DNA of 64,000 nucleotides from Stagnihabitans lacustris (lineage in GTDB: Bacteria > Pseudomonadota > Alphaproteobacteria > Rhodobacterales > Rhodobacteraceae). A model generated the notes under the pieces. That model did no database searches. It saw only the letters and a list, made by a program, of their open reading frames with translations, and had not been told where the DNA came from. Shown here piece after piece: positions 63,038-64,000 of the stretch. Positions within the stretch are counted from its first letter, which is position 1. The number at the start of each line of letters is the position of its first letter. Where the stretch lies: contig NZ_JAPDGS010000002.1 of the NCBI RefSeq assembly GCF_025950525.1, forward strand, positions 186,001 to 250,000, read 5' to 3'. A program made the translations under genes and the position numbers.

Positions 63038-63574
63038 TTACCCTTTCACGCGGGCGGAAACTGCCGAAGCAATCGCCGCCTCGTCCGCCGAACCACCCAG
63101 GGCCGAAACCAGGGCGCCTGCGGTGTCTTTGGCCACTTCGGCCACGGCAGCTTCGGCCCCGGCGCGGATCTCTGCGATCCGGCTTTCGCCTTCTGCAGCC
63201 TTGGCCGAAATCTTGGCATCCGCCTCGGCAGTGGCCGCGTCGAGTTCCTTTTGGATCTCGGCCTTGGTCGCTGCGATGATCTTGGCCGCCTCGGCCCGCG
63301 CCTGGTCCAGCGCGGCGGTATAGGCGCCCTCGGCTGCCTTGGCCTTGGACTTCAGCTCTTCGGCTGCGGCCAGGTCCTTGGCGATGGCGCCCTTGCGTTC
63401 GGCCAGAACGCCCCCGATCCGCGGCAGGGCGATTTTCGCCAGCACGAACCAGATGACGACCATGGCCACGACGAGCCAGAAAATCTGGTTCGGCCAGGTC
63501 GCGAAATTCAGTTGCGGCATGCCCGCTTGGTGGGCTGCCTCAGCCGCAGCATGTGCGGTCTCTTCCGTCGCCAT
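63038..63574 (-). CDS. atpX: ATP synthase F0 subunit b'
   Basis: 178 residues. A short N-terminus, one TM segment ([20 protein letters not shown]) and a long helical stalk domain rich in Ala, Glu and Lys. Photosynthetic and related bacteria carry two different b-type subunits, b and b', that pair as a heterodimer; this gene, next to atpF, is the b' copy. GGAGGACCCC before ATG 63574 sets the start. Confidence 0.93.
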   Translation of the reverse strand: MATEETAHAAAEAAHQAGMPQLNFATWPNQIFWLVVAMVVIWFVLAKIALPRIGGVLAERKGAIAKDLAAAEELKSKAKAAEGAYTAALDQARAEAAKIIAATKAEIQKELDAATAEADAKISAKAAEGESRIAEIRAGAEAAVAEVAKDTAGALVSALGGSADEAAIASAVSARVKG

Positions 63575-63597
63575 GGGGTCCTCCAGCGATGAAAACC

Positions 63598-63624
63598 GGC
63601 CGGACGGGATCACCCCGCCCGGCC
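63598..63624 (-). promoter_or_regulatory. Intercistronic hairpin between atpE and atpX
   Basis: 11-bp stem (63598-63608 with 63614-63624, one G-U pair in the RNA) just after the atpE stop, followed by GGTTTTC. It could stabilise the atpE message or partly terminate transcription, raising subunit c output over b' and b, as c is needed in many copies. Confidence 0.6.
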
Positions 63625-63645
63625 GCTGGATTCAGTTCCGAAAGA

Positions 63646-63888
63646 TCAAGCTGCGAACAGCAGGAGCAGAGCGATCAGGAACGAGAAGATCCCCAGGGCT
63701 TCGGCGAAGGCCACGCCCACGAAGAAGTTGGCGGTCTGGGCCGGAGCGGCCGAGGGGTTGCGCAGGGCGCCGGCCAGGAAGTTGGCGGCAATGTTGCCCA
63801 CGCCGATGCCAGCACCGCCGAGACCGATGGTTGCCAGACCGGCACCGATGTATTTGCCCATCAGGGCGAATTGAGCGACGTCTTCCAT
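63646..63888 (-). CDS. atpE: ATP synthase F0 subunit c
   Basis: 80-residue, two-helix ring subunit. The first helix has the Gly-rich [17 protein letters not shown] motif; the polar loop ALRNPSA follows. The proton-carrying carboxylate is Glu63 in [10 protein letters not shown]. Nothing suggests sodium specificity. Flanked by atpB upstream and the atpX hairpin downstream. Confidence 0.97.
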   Translation of the reverse strand: MEDVAQFALMGKYIGAGLATIGLGGAGIGVGNIAANFLAGALRNPSAAPAQTANFFVGVAFAEALGIFSFLIALLLLFAA

Positions 63889-63920
63889 GGGAAGCTCCTT
63901 CGTTGCGTTAGAGGTTGGTT

Positions 63921-64000
63921 TCAGTGATGCGCTTCGCCGACGGCGTCACGCAGATAGACACAGGTCAGGATCGTGAAGACATAGGCCTGCACGACAGCGA
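63921..64000 (-). CDS. atpB: ATP synthase F0 subunit a, C-terminal end (partial)
   Basis: The minus-strand frame from the window end encodes [20 protein letters not shown] followed by GEAHH and a stop at 63921. Q-A-Y-V-F-T-x-L is the conserved last helix of subunit a, near the proton half-channel. The rest of the gene lies outside the window. Confidence 0.93.
   Translation of the reverse strand, partial: AVVQAYVFTILTCVYLRDAVGEAHH

Overview
The window is a GC-rich stretch of chromosome from an alphaproteobacterium, almost certainly of the Rhodobacteraceae. The signs are the fbc/petABC cytochrome bc1 operon, the split b/b' ATP synthase F0 operon (atpB-atpE-atpX-atpF), a serC-type leader RNA before a serC-serA operon, a TPP riboswitch before thiBPQ, and dense genes with 4-base stop/start overlaps. 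The genus cannot be fixed from the sequence alone. Almost all of the window is ordinary core or metabolic genome. The clear exception is about 5.3 kb between the polyamine locus and a tRNA-Thr gene.

Layout. 1-6363: agmatine and polyamine locus, with an apparently Tat-exported agmatine deiminase on the plus strand facing a minus-strand operon of a PotABCD-type importer and N-carbamoylputrescine amidase. 6364-11850: accessory island ending at tRNA-Thr(CGT). It has a short broken coding remnant and a tightly coupled four-gene operon of membrane proteins: a four-TM coiled-coil protein, a membrane-anchored vWA-like protein, a MotA/ExbB/ZorA-like stator protein with a long helical tail, and a MotB/ZorB-like protein whose periplasmic OmpA domain is fused to a complete staphylococcal-nuclease domain. 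I read this as a Zorya-like, probably anti-phage, system whose nuclease lies in the periplasm. It is the most interesting content of the window. 12083-21959: a beta-hydroxyacid dehydrogenase with a degenerate amidase-like partner, a two-adaptor RND efflux pump, and a DUF4173-like membrane protein with a two-component system. 22026-33289: hybrid sensor kinase, bacterial alpha-2-macroglobulin with its partner penicillin-binding protein 1C, and an MFS transporter.

33286-37994: phosphatase and serine biosynthesis (serA, serC, serB). 38112-42595: small-molecule transporters, N-formylglutamate amidohydrolase, tRNA-Val(GAC), ribosomal protein L36 and a glutathione S-transferase. 42785-45487: petABC. 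45602-48858: thiamine ABC importer under a TPP riboswitch. 48948-55766: aroC, a WYL regulator/GST pair, HU, AMP nucleosidase, an epimerase and TerC. 56004-58932: HIT protein and a divergent glycosyltransferase/sulfotransferase pair. 59145-62408: sugar or nucleoside kinase, endonuclease III, an Ada-like repair protein and an OmpA lipoprotein. 62476-64000: ATP synthase F0 genes, cut by the window end.

A family of repeats was found at gene 3' ends. Each is a GC-rich hairpin followed by an AT-rich module starting ATATTT or GTATTT. At two places the AT-rich modules form perfect 23-bp and 28-bp inverted repeats. A six-copy 14-bp tandem repeat begins exactly at the stop codon of the HIT gene.
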